From Hyphomicrobiales bacterium (GTDB taxonomy: Bacteria; Pseudomonadota; Alphaproteobacteria; Rhizobiales; Beijerinckiaceae): a stretch of 64,000 nucleotides of DNA. How positions within the stretch are numbered: the first letter of the stretch is position 1; every line of letters starts with the position of its first letter. The notes under the pieces are model-generated. The model had not been told where the DNA came from. It ran no database searches and saw only the letters and a list, made by a program, of their open reading frames with translations. Location of the stretch: positions 1 to 64,000 of the forward strand of contig JAQGKD010000090.1 in the NCBI GenBank assembly GCA_028290285.1, in the 5' to 3' direction. A program made the position numbers and the translations under genes. Shown in pieces: positions 1 through 8,468 of the stretch.

Positions 1-201
1 CAGCGCCGCACCGTCGCGCAAGAATATCTGCAGCGCCAGACCATCGAGAACAAGAAGAACATCGAGCAGAAGGACCCCGAACAGCAGGAGAGGTTCTATG
101 CCGAACTGCGCGGCATCGTGGCCGATCCCGATAAGCTGCGCACCTATCTCATGCGTGTCGCCATGATCGAAGGCATCCGCCGCGCTAATTCGATTACCTG
201 A
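1..201 (+). CDS. C-terminal end of a probable FAD-dependent monooxygenase (5' truncated by window)
   Basis: The window opens inside a frame that starts at base 1 and stops with TGA at 199-201, giving 66 residues. The stretch begins QRRTVAQEYLQ and continues with NKK and a run of charged helices, ending in RRANSIT. In UbiH/PheA-type flavin hydroxylases the C-terminal helices often carry a Y-E-x-x-RRxVA motif followed by QT..NK, which is why I favour an aromatic or phenolic hydroxylase. No FAD-binding motif is visible because the N-terminus lies outside the window. The gene is followed after 31 bp by a binding protein and then a maleamate-amidase-like enzyme, so a catabolic role is plausible. 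Family call is recall-based and moderate. Confidence 0.45.
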   Translation, partial: QRRTVAQEYLQRQTIENKKNIEQKDPEQQERFYAELRGIVADPDKLRTYLMRVAMIEGIRRANSIT

Positions 202-232
202 GTTCCGCGCCCCCACGCTTCAAGGACACCAG

Positions 233-1159
233 ATGAAGATCGCCATTCCGGACCTGATCTCGAATTCCTATTTTCCTGCCGTCGCCGCCGTGGAACTGGG
301 CTTCTTCCGTGAAGAAGGCCTGGACATGGAGCTGGAGCTCATCTTCCCCGTGAACAGGACGCTCGAGGTCCTGCGCGACGGCGGGATCGATTTCGTCGGC
401 GGCTCCGCCCATAGCGTGCCCTTCGCCTTCCCCGGCTGGAAGGGCGGTAAACTCATCGGCGCGCTCGCGCAGAACACCTATTGGTTTCTGATCCTGCGCT
501 CCGACCTGAACGCGGAAAAGGGCGACATCAACGCGATCAAGGGCCTCAGCATCGGCGCTGCGCCCTTGGTCGATCTCGGCCTGAAGCGCCTGCTCATCGA
601 AAGCGGAATCGATGTCGAGCGCGACAACGTGAAAATCGGGCCGGTACCCGGCGCCTTCCTCGGCGAGAACAAGAACTTTGGTGTTGCCGCCGCGAAAGCC
701 CTGCAGGCCGGGCTGATCGACGGATTCTGGGCCAATGGCATGGGCGCGGAAGTGGCCGTGCGCAGCGGTGCCGGAACCATGGTCATCGACGCACGTCGCG
801 GCGATGGTCCTCCCAAGGCCATCCACTACACGATGCCCGCGCTCATCACCTCCGACGCGCTGATCGCCAGAAATCCCGATGCAGTTGCCGCCGCCGTGCG
901 TGCGCTCGTCAAGACGCAGCAGGCGTTGAAGGCCGACGTGACGCTCGCGACCAAGGTCGGGAAGAGGTATTTCCCGGAGGCCGAAGCTGACCTCATTGCC
1001 GATGTCGTCGAACGCGATCTGCCCTTCTACGATGCGTCGATCTCGCCTGAGTTCGTCCAGGGCATGATCGAGTTCCAGCGCAACATGGGCCTGATCGATC
1101 ATGACGTCGCCTATGAAGATGTCGTCGCAACGCAGTTCAGCAAATACTGGACGCCCTGA
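233..1159 (+). CDS. SsuA/THI5-like (NMT1 family) substrate-binding protein lacking a signal peptide
   Basis: This 308-residue protein has the fold signature of SsuA/THI5-like ABC binding proteins: an early strand followed by AAVELGFFREEGLDME, a mid-protein GLSIGAA segment and a hinge-like region. Such proteins normally bind sulfonates, taurine, pyrimidine precursors or aromatic acids in the periplasm. Here the first residues are MKIAIPDLISNSYF, the start of the first beta strand, with no hydrophobic leader. No upstream in-frame start adds one, because the preceding gene stops at 201. It is either cytoplasmic or a sensor or enzyme-like derivative. It sits 26 bp ahead of the isochorismatase-like gene, probably in one transcript. 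No permease or ATPase is adjacent. Confidence 0.75.
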   Translation: MKIAIPDLISNSYFPAVAAVELGFFREEGLDMELELIFPVNRTLEVLRDGGIDFVGGSAHSVPFAFPGWKGGKLIGALAQNTYWFLILRSDLNAEKGDINAIKGLSIGAAPLVDLGLKRLLIESGIDVERDNVKIGPVPGAFLGENKNFGVAAAKALQAGLIDGFWANGMGAEVAVRSGAGTMVIDARRGDGPPKAIHYTMPALITSDALIARNPDAVAAAVRALVKTQQALKADVTLATKVGKRYFPEAEADLIADVVERDLPFYDASISPEFVQGMIEFQRNMGLIDHDVAYEDVVATQFSKYWTP

Positions 1160-1185
1160 ATGACCAGGATCTCTGGAGACGCGAG

Positions 1186-1842
1186 ATGAGCGACAAGGCT
1201 ATCTACGAGAAGCAGGGCTTCGGAAACCGGTCGGGATTCGGCAACAGCGCTGCTCTTCTCATGGTGGACTTCGTAAATGGCTTCAACGATCCGGCCCTGT
1301 TCGGCGGCGGCAACATCGGGCCTGCGATCCAAAGCACCCGGACGCTTCTGGACTTCGCGCGCAAGGCCGGTCTGCCGATCGTCCACACCCGCGTCGTCTA
1401 TGCGGAAGACGGCTCTGACGCGGGCGTTTTCTGCCTGAAGGCGCCAGGTCTCAAGATCCTGACCGAGGACGCGGCGGCGAGCCAGATCGTGTCGGAGCTG
1501 ACGCCCGTACCGGGGGAGTACGTGATTCGCAAGACTCAGCCTTCGGCCTTCTTCGGCACCAGCCTCACGCCCTGGCTCGTCGGCAAGGGCGTGGATACTT
1601 TGCTGGTCACAGGCTGCACGACATCGGGTTGCGTGCGCGCGACTGTGATCGACTCCATGAGCTCGAATTTCCGCACCATCGTCGTCACCGATTGCGTGGG
1701 CGATCGCGCCATGGGGCCGCACGAAGCCAACCTCTTCGACATGGGCCAGAAGTACGCGGACCTTCTGACATCCGCGCAGGTCATGGAACATCTGGAACGG
1801 AGGAGCTCAAGTCAGGCGCTCGGAAAATCACGTGCGACATAG
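1186..1842 (+). CDS. Isochorismatase-family cysteine amidohydrolase, maleamate amidase-like
   Basis: The 218-residue protein has the cysteine-hydrolase triad of this family: Asp28 in LLMVDFVNGF, Lys116 in IRKTQPSAFFGT and Cys149 in GCTTSGCVRAT. It is closest, from memory, to N-carbamoylsarcosine amidases and to NicF, which hydrolyses maleamate to maleate in aerobic nicotinate degradation. The N-terminus and length fit that subgroup. The start at 1186 is preceded by GGAGACGCGAG. It follows a binding protein and a probable flavin hydroxylase, consistent with N-heteroaromatic or amide catabolism. The substrate cannot be fixed from sequence alone. Its 3' end overlaps the convergent NmrA-like gene by 31 bp. 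Confidence 0.75.
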   Translation: MSDKAIYEKQGFGNRSGFGNSAALLMVDFVNGFNDPALFGGGNIGPAIQSTRTLLDFARKAGLPIVHTRVVYAEDGSDAGVFCLKAPGLKILTEDAAASQIVSELTPVPGEYVIRKTQPSAFFGTSLTPWLVGKGVDTLLVTGCTTSGCVRATVIDSMSSNFRTIVVTDCVGDRAMGPHEANLFDMGQKYADLLTSAQVMEHLERRSSSQALGKSRAT

Positions 1843-2687
1843 GTGGCGAAATTCGTCGGCTCGCGACCGAGCAGCCAGTGCAGCACATTGGAGTTTCCGA
1901 GAAGCCCATGCGCATCGTAATGCGCGTTCATCTTCGACATGGTTTCGATGCGGGGTTCCGGCATTCCCGCTTTACGCGCATCGCCCAGGAAAACCTCCAG
2001 CGGCTTGGCTTCCGCGGTGATCGTTCGGCCGAGATGCCGCGAAAGGATTTCGGCGCAATCGATCTGGCTCAACCGCTGGGGACCGCAGAGTTGATAGGTG
2101 GCAAACTCATGGCCCGCCTGCGTCAGCACGTTGCAGCTCGCCTCAGCGAGATCGTGAAGATCGACGAGGCTGAACGCCGCGTCGGTTGCGAAGGGCATGC
2201 GATGGATGCCTGTTGCCACCACCTCTTTCCAGATGGGTGCCAGATGCTGCATGTAGCGGCACGGCTGGAGGATCGTATAGGCGAGCCCTGAATCGATCAG
2301 CGCCCTCTCCGCGATCAGCTTGCGGCGATGATGGGGAACATCGATCATCGGATGCAGCACGGAATAGAGGACGAGCCGCGAAACTCCCGCGTCGCGCCCA
2401 TGTGCGAAGATGCTCGCGGCGATCTCGTCTTCGGCCGGATGCATGGGCGGGCAGATATGCATGATCTGCCCGGTGCCCACGATTGCGCTGCGCAGCGCAT
2501 CGTCGTCGAGCAGGTCGCCCAGCACCATTTCGGACGCACCCGATGCAAGAAGTTCGTCGCCGGCTTCCTGCCGTCGGACGAAGACCCGCACCTTTACGCC
2601 GCCGGACACGAGGCGCGAGACGACGCTGCGTCCCGTCTTGCCCGATGCGCCTGTGACGAGAATGGGCCTGCTGAGATCGACGTTCAT
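1812..2687 (-). CDS. NmrA-like NAD(P)-binding protein (atypical short-chain dehydrogenase)
   Basis: A 291-residue Rossmann protein whose N-terminus carries TGASGKTGRSVVSRL, the glycine-rich dinucleotide loop of NmrA/HSCARG-like proteins. Later segments (YSVLHP, AYTILQPCRYMQ, FSLVDLHDLAEA) match the conserved pattern of this group. The classical Tyr-x-x-x-Lys catalytic pair of short-chain dehydrogenases is not evident, so it may be a redox sensor or a quinone or isoflavone-type reductase. It lies 25 bp downstream of the Lrp-type regulator gene on the same strand and is probably cotranscribed with it. Its end overlaps tail-to-tail with the amidohydrolase gene. Confidence 0.8.
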   Translation of the reverse strand: MNVDLSRPILVTGASGKTGRSVVSRLVSGGVKVRVFVRRQEAGDELLASGASEMVLGDLLDDDALRSAIVGTGQIMHICPPMHPAEDEIAASIFAHGRDAGVSRLVLYSVLHPMIDVPHHRRKLIAERALIDSGLAYTILQPCRYMQHLAPIWKEVVATGIHRMPFATDAAFSLVDLHDLAEASCNVLTQAGHEFATYQLCGPQRLSQIDCAEILSRHLGRTITAEAKPLEVFLGDARKAGMPEPRIETMSKMNAHYDAHGLLGNSNVLHWLLGREPTNFATYVARDFPSA

Positions 2688-2712
2688 GCTTACTCCGTAA
2701 CAAGGGTGGCGG

Positions 2713-3180
2713 TCAGAGCGGCAGCGCCGAGGAATATTTGATCTGGTCGAGTGCGAAGCTCGACTCGATCGAGGAAATGCCGTCGAGGCGCGTCAGCTTC
2801 TGCTTGAGAAACCGCTCGTAGGCGCTGAGATCCGGCACGACGACGCGCAGGAGATAGTCTCTGTGCCCCGTCATCAAATAGCAATCGAGAACCTCGTGCC
2901 ACATGGAAATCGCACGCGCGAAGCGGTCGAGATCCTCTTCCTTCTGTCGCGCCAGCTTGATCGATATGAACACGCTTACCGGCAGGCCGACGGCCTTCTG
3001 GTCGACCTTCGCGATATAGCCCGTGATGATGCCGCGCTCTTCGAGAAGCCGCACCCGGCGATGGCAGGGCGAGGGTGACAGGCCCACCTTCTCTGAGAGC
3101 GCCTGCATGGAAATCCGACTGTCGAGCTGAAGCTGTCCGAGGATCTTTCGGTCGATTTCGTCGAGAACGGTCACTGGCAT
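2713..3180 (-). CDS. Lrp/AsnC-family transcriptional regulator
   Basis: The 155-residue protein has an N-terminal winged helix (DEIDRKILGQLQLDSRISMQ, then GLSPSPCHRRVRLLEE) followed by the RAM/AsnC ligand domain with the GHRDYLLRVVV core. This is the standard Lrp layout and length. It is divergent from the large E1-like gene at 3317, separated by 136 bp that contain a perfect 16-bp palindrome. In Pseudomonas putida the Lrp-type MdeR controls mdeAB, where MdeB is a homologous E1 protein. The arrangement here suggests an amino-acid- or keto-acid-responsive activator of the E1 gene. Confidence 0.9.
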   Translation of the reverse strand: MPVTVLDEIDRKILGQLQLDSRISMQALSEKVGLSPSPCHRRVRLLEERGIITGYIAKVDQKAVGLPVSVFISIKLARQKEEDLDRFARAISMWHEVLDCYLMTGHRDYLLRVVVPDLSAYERFLKQKLTRLDGISSIESSFALDQIKYSSALPL

Positions 3181-3199
3181 GAAGTCCTGAATTAAAGCC

Positions 3200-3215
3200 T
3201 GAAATTAGAATTTCA
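3200..3215. promoter_or_regulatory. Perfect 16-bp palindrome, candidate Lrp-type operator
   Basis: The sequence TGAAATTAGAATTTCA is an exact inverted repeat with 7-bp arms and a 2-bp centre. It lies 20 bp upstream of the regulator start and about 100 bp upstream of the E1-like gene, in an AT-rich island of a GC-rich intergenic region. Lrp/AsnC proteins bind AT-rich palindromes of about this size. Binding is inferred. Confidence 0.55.
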
Positions 3216-3316
3216 TACCAAAGCGTCGGCGCTGCAAGCCTGAATTTGGGGAAAATCACCATGCCGCCTCCGGTAAGCTTTCGCATCAGACAGACTCGAT
3301 TGAGGACGCAGCGCAG

Positions 3317-5722
3317 ATGACTGATTCCGCCCAACGCCTTCTCATGCTGAAGGCGCTCGAAAAGAAGATTCTCTGGCTGTCGTCCTGGATGATTCACCAG
3401 GCCAATCACATCCGCCCCAACGAGGATGGATTGAAGGTGGGAGGGCATCAGGCCTCCTCCGCATCGCTGGCAACCATCATGACCGCGCTTTATTTCGCGG
3501 CGCTGCGGCCGCAGGATCGCGTCGCGGTGAAGCCGCATGCGAGCCCTGTGTTTCATGCGATTCAATATCTCGCGGGAAACCAGACGCGCGACAAGCTCGA
3601 ACGCTTTCGCGGTTTCGGCGGCGCGCAATCCTATCCCTCGCGCACGAAGGACATCGATGACGTCGACTTCTCGACCGGTTCAGTCGGTCTCGGTGTTGCG
3701 CAGACACTCTTCTCGTCGCTGGTGCAGGATTATGTCACCGCGCATGGCTGGATGAAGGATCGGCCGGAGGGGCGCATGATCGCGCTCGTCGGGGATGCGG
3801 AGATGGACGAAGGCAATATCTACGAAGCGCTCATCGACGGCTGGAAACATGGCATTCGCAATGTCTGGTGGGTCGTCGACTACAACCGTCAGTCGCTAGA
3901 CGCCGTCATCCGCGAAGGTCTCTGGGAAAAGCTTGAAACCATGTTCCGCAACTTCGGCTGGGATGTGGTCATCGTCAAATACGGCAAGCTGATGGAAGCA
4001 GCCTTCGCCGAGCCCGGCGGCGAGAGGCTGCGCCAGTGGATCGATACCTGCCCGAACCAGCTTTATGCGGCGCTCTGCTTTCAGGGCGGGGCTGCATTCC
4101 GCAAGAAACTCGAGGAGGAAATCGGCGATCAGGGCGACGTGACGAAGCTTCTCGCCACGCGGGACGACGCCTCGCTTCTCGCGCTCATGTCCAATCTCGG
4201 CGGCCATGACATAAGCAGCGTTCTCGAGGCTTTCGAGAGCATCGACCACGATGGTCCCGTCTGCTTCATTGCCTATACGATCAAGGGCGTCGGGCTTCCC
4301 TTCCAGGGGCACAAGGACAACCACGCGGGGCTTATGACGCCGACGCAGATGAACGCTTTCCGCGAGGCGCAGAACGTGCGCGCGGGCCATGAGTGGGACA
4401 AGTTTGAAGGCCTGCCCATGCCGGCGGAAACGGTCCAGGCGTTTCTCGACGAGGTGCCCTTCTTCAAGAAAGGCACACGCAGGCTGGAAGCGCCGCGTTA
4501 CGATGTGCCTGCGACGCTAGCATATCCGGCAGCGCCGAACATGTCGACGCAACAGGGCTTCGGTCTCGTGCTGAACGAACTGGCGCGATCGGATGCTGCG
4601 ATCGCAGACCGTATCGTGACCATGGCACCCGATGTGACGGTCTCTACGAATCTGGGAGCCTGGGTCAACCGGCGTGGCCTGTTCGCGCGCGAGAGCAAGG
4701 TCGATCTGTTTCGCAAGGAGAAGATTCCCTCCACCTTCGCATGGGACTTCTCACCGGAGGGCCAGCACGTCGAACTCGGCATTGCCGAGATGAACCTGTT
4801 CATCCTGCTCTCCGCCTTCGGCCTGTCGCATGCGATCAACGGCGAGCGTCTGCTGCCGATCGGGACGCTCTACGATCCCTTCATCCAGCGTGGCCTCGAT
4901 GCTCTGAATTATGCCTGCTATCAGGACGCGCGCTTCATGGTCGTCGCCACGCCGAGTGGCGTCACGCTTGCGCCCGAAGGCGGCGCGCATCAATCCATTG
5001 CGACGCCGCTGATCGGCATGGCGCAGGACGGCCTGGCTTCCTTCGAGCCCGCCTTCGTCGATGAACTCGCGATCATCATGCGCTGGGGTCTCGATTATAT
5101 GCAGCGCGAGGCTCCCAAGCGCGAGTCTCCCGAGGATAGCCAGATCTGGCCGCGCGACGCGGGCGGCGGCTCCGTCTACCTCCGGCTTTCCACGCGCACG
5201 ATAGATCAGAGCCTGCATCAGATCAGCCCGGAACGTGCCGGCGACATCATCGACGGCGGCTACTGGATGCGCCGACCGGGGCCGAATTCAGAAATCGTCA
5301 TCGCCTATATGGGCGCGGTCGCTCCCGAAGCGATCGAAGCCGCCGGCCTCCTCGCGGAAGACCGGCGCGACATCGGCCTGCTCGCAGTCACCTCCGCCGA
5401 TCGGCTACAGGCTGGATGGTCGGCTGCGGAACATGCGCGGGCATCTGGGCGCGGAGCGCAGAGCCATGTGGAAAAGCTGCTCGAGGTCGTGCCGCGCAGT
5501 TGCACGCTCATCACGGTGCTGGACGGTCATCCAGCAACGCTCGCCTGGCTCGGCGGCGTTCACGGCCATCGCGTCAAGGCGCTGGGGGTCGAACATTTCG
5601 GCCAGACGGGGACGATCGGCGATCTCTATCGGCACCATGGGATCGATACCAATTCGATCATCGAGGCCGCGCAGAGAGCCGCGCCCAGCCATCCCATCAG
5701 GCACAGAAAACTCGCCGTCTGA
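3317..5722 (+). CDS. Homodimeric-type pyruvate/2-oxobutyrate dehydrogenase E1 (AceE/MdeB-like)
   Basis: An 801-residue thiamine-diphosphate enzyme with transketolase-like N-terminal and central domains. The ThDP motif is GDAEMDEG at 159-166, ending in VVDYNRQ near 186-192. GHQASSASLATI and DFSTGSVGLGVAQ are E1 features. It is shorter than canonical AceE (about 890 residues). No E2 or E3 gene is near, so it either borrows the housekeeping complex or acts as a stand-alone decarboxylase. MdeB of P. putida, an E1 for 2-oxobutyrate next to an Lrp regulator, is the nearest precedent I know. Substrate choice is inference from the divergent Lrp gene. Confidence 0.8.
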   Translation: MTDSAQRLLMLKALEKKILWLSSWMIHQANHIRPNEDGLKVGGHQASSASLATIMTALYFAALRPQDRVAVKPHASPVFHAIQYLAGNQTRDKLERFRGFGGAQSYPSRTKDIDDVDFSTGSVGLGVAQTLFSSLVQDYVTAHGWMKDRPEGRMIALVGDAEMDEGNIYEALIDGWKHGIRNVWWVVDYNRQSLDAVIREGLWEKLETMFRNFGWDVVIVKYGKLMEAAFAEPGGERLRQWIDTCPNQLYAALCFQGGAAFRKKLEEEIGDQGDVTKLLATRDDASLLALMSNLGGHDISSVLEAFESIDHDGPVCFIAYTIKGVGLPFQGHKDNHAGLMTPTQMNAFREAQNVRAGHEWDKFEGLPMPAETVQAFLDEVPFFKKGTRRLEAPRYDVPATLAYPAAPNMSTQQGFGLVLNELARSDAAIADRIVTMAPDVTVSTNLGAWVNRRGLFARESKVDLFRKEKIPSTFAWDFSPEGQHVELGIAEMNLFILLSAFGLSHAINGERLLPIGTLYDPFIQRGLDALNYACYQDARFMVVATPSGVTLAPEGGAHQSIATPLIGMAQDGLASFEPAFVDELAIIMRWGLDYMQREAPKRESPEDSQIWPRDAGGGSVYLRLSTRTIDQSLHQISPERAGDIIDGGYWMRRPGPNSEIVIAYMGAVAPEAIEAAGLLAEDRRDIGLLAVTSADRLQAGWSAAEHARASGRGAQSHVEKLLEVVPRSCTLITVLDGHPATLAWLGGVHGHRVKALGVEHFGQTGTIGDLYRHHGIDTNSIIEAAQRAAPSHPIRHRKLAV

Positions 5723-5830
5723 AGAACGCCGGGCAGTTGCGTAACCGTGTCGCAGCTGCGATCTTCACGCGCTCGCCGGAACGGGCGGATGACGTTTGCA
5801 AAAAGCTGAACAATGCAGAGGAGTGCTCAC

Positions 5831-6133
5831 ATGCCCAAGGGCTACATCATCGCGCGCGTCGACGTCGCCGATCTCGAGGCATACATGCGCTATGCGAAGG
5901 CCACCGCTGCCGCGATGGCCAAGTATGGCGCGAAAGTGCTTGCCCGGGGCGGCCAGTATGAAGCGCTCGAGGGCACGGCGCGCAGTCGCAATGTCATCCT
6001 GGAATTCGCAAGCTTCGAAACGGCCCAGCAGTACTTCCATTCTCCCGAATATCAGGAAGCACGCGCACACCGTGTCGGCGCAGCCACCGGCGAGTTCGTC
6101 TGCGTCGAAGGCTTCGACGATCCCGGCCATTGA
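5831..6133 (+). CDS. DUF1330 family protein
   Basis: A 100-residue ferredoxin-like-fold protein beginning MPKGYIIARVDVADLEAY and containing GGQYEALEGTARSRNVILEF, the characteristic DUF1330 pattern. An in-frame ATG 18 bp upstream exists, but GAGGAG sits 7 nt before the ATG at 5831, so I use that. DUF1330 proteins resemble dimeric alpha-beta barrel enzymes and often accompany catabolic operons; their reaction is mostly unknown. The next gene, 88 bp on, is a Bug-type binding protein, possibly in the same transcript. Confidence 0.85.
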   Translation: MPKGYIIARVDVADLEAYMRYAKATAAAMAKYGAKVLARGGQYEALEGTARSRNVILEFASFETAQQYFHSPEYQEARAHRVGAATGEFVCVEGFDDPGH

Positions 6134-6221
6134 TCGGATTTTGCTGAAGTATCGGCACGGGCCGTGCATGCACATCGCGCATCAGGGGCCGTGCCGGCCA
6201 GCGAGTTGAGGAGAGACACAC

Positions 6222-7229
6222 ATGAAGCGGAGCGGACCCGACACCACCGCCACCAGCCTGACCAGGCGCAGTCTCACGATGGGCCTTGCCGCAGCCTCGC
6301 TCTGCGCCTCTTTGCCTGCCTCCGCCGCGACGGACTGGCCCAACCGGACCGTCACCGTCATCGTGCCGTTCCCCGCCGGCGGGAACACGGACACGATGGC
6401 GCGCCTCCTGGCGGAATATATGGGCCGCAAGTTCGGCCAGACCTTCATCATCGACAACCGGCCCGCAGCCGGTGGGACGCTCGCCACGGGCCAGCTCGCA
6501 AAGACCAAGCCCGACGGCTACAACCTGATGTTCGGCTCCGCCGCGCAGCTGATCATTCTGCCCATGCTGCAGAAGGTGACATACGACTCGGCGAAGGATC
6601 TTGCTCCCCTGAGCATCTTTGGGACGGGCCCCTTCATTCTCGGCGTCAAGCAATCACTTCCCGTGGACAGCCTCAAGGATCTCATCGCCTACGCGAAGGC
6701 CAATCCCGGCAAGCTCAACGTGGCTTCGGCAGGCACCGGCTCCATCGGTCATCTCTCCGCAGCCCTGTTCGCCAAGCGCGCGGGGATCGACATCGTGCCC
6801 ATCCCCTACAAGGGCGGCGGCCCGGCCATCGCGGCGCTGGTCGCGGGCGAAGTCGATATGTATTTCGGCAACGCGTCCGAGCTGCTGCAATTCTCGACGG
6901 GTGGCCGGCTGAAGCTGCTGGCGGTATCCTCGCTCACGTCGATTCCGCAATTGCCCGATGTGCCCCCGGTCGCGTCCCTGTATCCGGGTTTCAAGACCTC
7001 TTCCTGGAACGGGCTGATCGGGCCGCTCGGCATGGCGCCGGAGCTGTCGGAGAAGATCATCGCCGCGACCGTCGAGGCCTCGAAGGATCCGACCATCGTG
7101 CAGCGCCTGCAGACACTAGGCATCGAGCCGACGGGCTCGACCGCGGCGGAGTTTCTCTCGATTCTGAATGCCGAGCGTGTGCTTTACCGCGAGGGCGTCG
7201 ACGCCGCCGGATTGAAGATGGAGCTCTGA
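6222..7229 (+). CDS. Bug/TctC-family tripartite tricarboxylate transporter binding protein
   Basis: A 335-residue extracytoplasmic solute receptor. Residues 15-36 (TRRSLTMGLAAAS to ASAAT) form a signal peptide with a twin-arginine-like RR. The mature part opens with WPNRTVTVIVPFPAGGNTD and has the family motifs DNRPAAGG, IPYKGGGPA and SWNGLIGP. Bug proteins bind carboxylates such as citrate, aspartate or aromatic acids. The membrane partners TctA and TctB are absent here, as is common for orphan Bug proteins. GAGGAGAG precedes the start. Confidence 0.9.
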   Translation: MKRSGPDTTATSLTRRSLTMGLAAASLCASLPASAATDWPNRTVTVIVPFPAGGNTDTMARLLAEYMGRKFGQTFIIDNRPAAGGTLATGQLAKTKPDGYNLMFGSAAQLIILPMLQKVTYDSAKDLAPLSIFGTGPFILGVKQSLPVDSLKDLIAYAKANPGKLNVASAGTGSIGHLSAALFAKRAGIDIVPIPYKGGGPAIAALVAGEVDMYFGNASELLQFSTGGRLKLLAVSSLTSIPQLPDVPPVASLYPGFKTSSWNGLIGPLGMAPELSEKIIAATVEASKDPTIVQRLQTLGIEPTGSTAAEFLSILNAERVLYREGVDAAGLKMEL

Positions 7230-7391
7230 CGCCCCGCATTGTACGCTCATGACACACGAAAATTTGTGCAGCGCGGGAGAGCTCTCGGGTGCATATTATC
7301 CAGGTCGATGACCTCCACATTGACCCGGAAGCGAGGGTAGGGGATTGCCGAACAGGCGAGCCTCTACCCTTCGCGGCCACGGAGGGCCGCC

Positions 7392-7526
7392 ATGAAACGC
7401 ATCCCTGAACTGATCGGTGTTTTTCTCGCACTAGGTCTTTTGCTCGGAGGATTATTGATCCTCCAGGTGGAGACGTCCGGCAATCCATCCGAGCACGCGT
7501 TTTCCTCCGACGAAGACGCACGCTGA
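7392..7526 (+). CDS. Small single-pass membrane protein, 44 aa
   Basis: A short frame starting MKRIPELIGVFLALGLLLGG, stopping TGA at 7524-7526. GGAGGG lies 6 nt before the ATG. One hydrophobic helix (about residues 8-26) is followed by a short acidic tail ending SSDEDAR. No family is recognised. It stands alone in an otherwise gene-free stretch between the Bug protein and the Crp-like gene. The good ribosome site and hydrophobic profile support it; length is the main doubt. Confidence 0.5.
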   Translation: MKRIPELIGVFLALGLLLGGLLILQVETSGNPSEHAFSSDEDAR

Positions 7527-7698
7527 AACGATGACCTCCCGCTAATCAGTCAGTCAAGTTCGAGGTCCTTGCGCGTCCTGACCCAGGCGCTCGCCCCTCT
7601 GTGCGGTACCGTCTCTAGAAAAGCACACCAGCTTGTCGTTATTCAAAACGGCAGCGGCAGCGAGACAAGAGTACTTCCGCATAACGTCCAGGCGAGCC

Positions 7699-8394
7699 AT
7701 GTCTCATGTTCCCGTGAACAACAGGGTCCTTCTCCGACCTCGTGAGGATCTGGCGCAAATGATGCCGCTCCTCGAAGAGGTTCATGTCAGCCTTAAGCAG
7801 GTGTTAGTGGAAGCTGGCTCTGTAATCGAATACGTCTATTTTCCTGAGAGCTGCGTTTGCTCGATTCTTGCGCGCACGGAGCACGTCAACCCGATCGAAG
7901 TCGGCATGATCGGCTTCGAGGGCATGACGGATATGGTGCTGAGGGAAGGCGACAGGACGCCGCTGCGCGCCATCATCCAGCTGTCGGGCACGGCGTGGCG
8001 AATGAAGGCCGCGGATTTCGCGCACTGCGTCGAAGCCTACCGGTCGCTCAACCACCTCGTGCTCCGCTTCAAGGAAACGCTGGCCATCCAGTTTGCCTAT
8101 ACCGCGCTCGCGCATGGCAGCTTCACCATCGAAGAGCGTCTCGCCCGCTGGCTGCTGATGTCGCATGACAGGGCCCGCAGGGACACGATGCCTCTCGTCC
8201 ATGAGTTCATGGCGGCCATGCTGGCGGTGCGGCGTTCCGGCGTGACCACGGCCATTCACATCCTGGAGGGCGCGGGCGCCATCCGCGCCTCACGCGGAAT
8301 CATCACGATTCGTGACCGCGAGAAGCTGGAAGATATCGCGTCGGGGAGTTACGGCGTCCCCGAGACCGAATACGAACGGCTCATGCTGGCGTGA
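7699..8394 (+). CDS. Crp/Fnr-family transcriptional regulator (cNMP-binding fold)
   Basis: From the ATG at 7699 the protein is 231 residues. The N-terminal half is a cupin-like effector domain (LVEAGSVIEYVYFPESCVCSIL, then IGFEGMTDM). The C-terminal half begins HGSFTIEERLARWLLMSHDR, which is the Crp-type winged helix dimer boundary, followed by MAAMLAVRRSGVTTAI. A TTG 66 bp upstream is an alternative start, but AGGCGAG before 7699 favours the ATG. No Fnr-type cysteine cluster is present. This subfamily is abundant in Methylobacterium and Bradyrhizobium relatives and often responds to stress or oxygen. Confidence 0.85.
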   Translation: MSHVPVNNRVLLRPREDLAQMMPLLEEVHVSLKQVLVEAGSVIEYVYFPESCVCSILARTEHVNPIEVGMIGFEGMTDMVLREGDRTPLRAIIQLSGTAWRMKAADFAHCVEAYRSLNHLVLRFKETLAIQFAYTALAHGSFTIEERLARWLLMSHDRARRDTMPLVHEFMAAMLAVRRSGVTTAIHILEGAGAIRASRGIITIRDREKLEDIASGSYGVPETEYERLMLA

Positions 8395-8468
8395 CCAACT
8401 CCTGATGCGTGACCGTCGCGGATGCCGTGCAGCTGTGTCCGTGACGGCATCCGCCGCGCCGGTTTGCC

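Noticed and set aside
194..1102. Long antisense frame opposite the first binding-protein gene
   Set aside because: Third-position GC bias gives long antisense frames in this genome; no ribosome site or family motif, while the + strand protein has clear SsuA/THI5 features.
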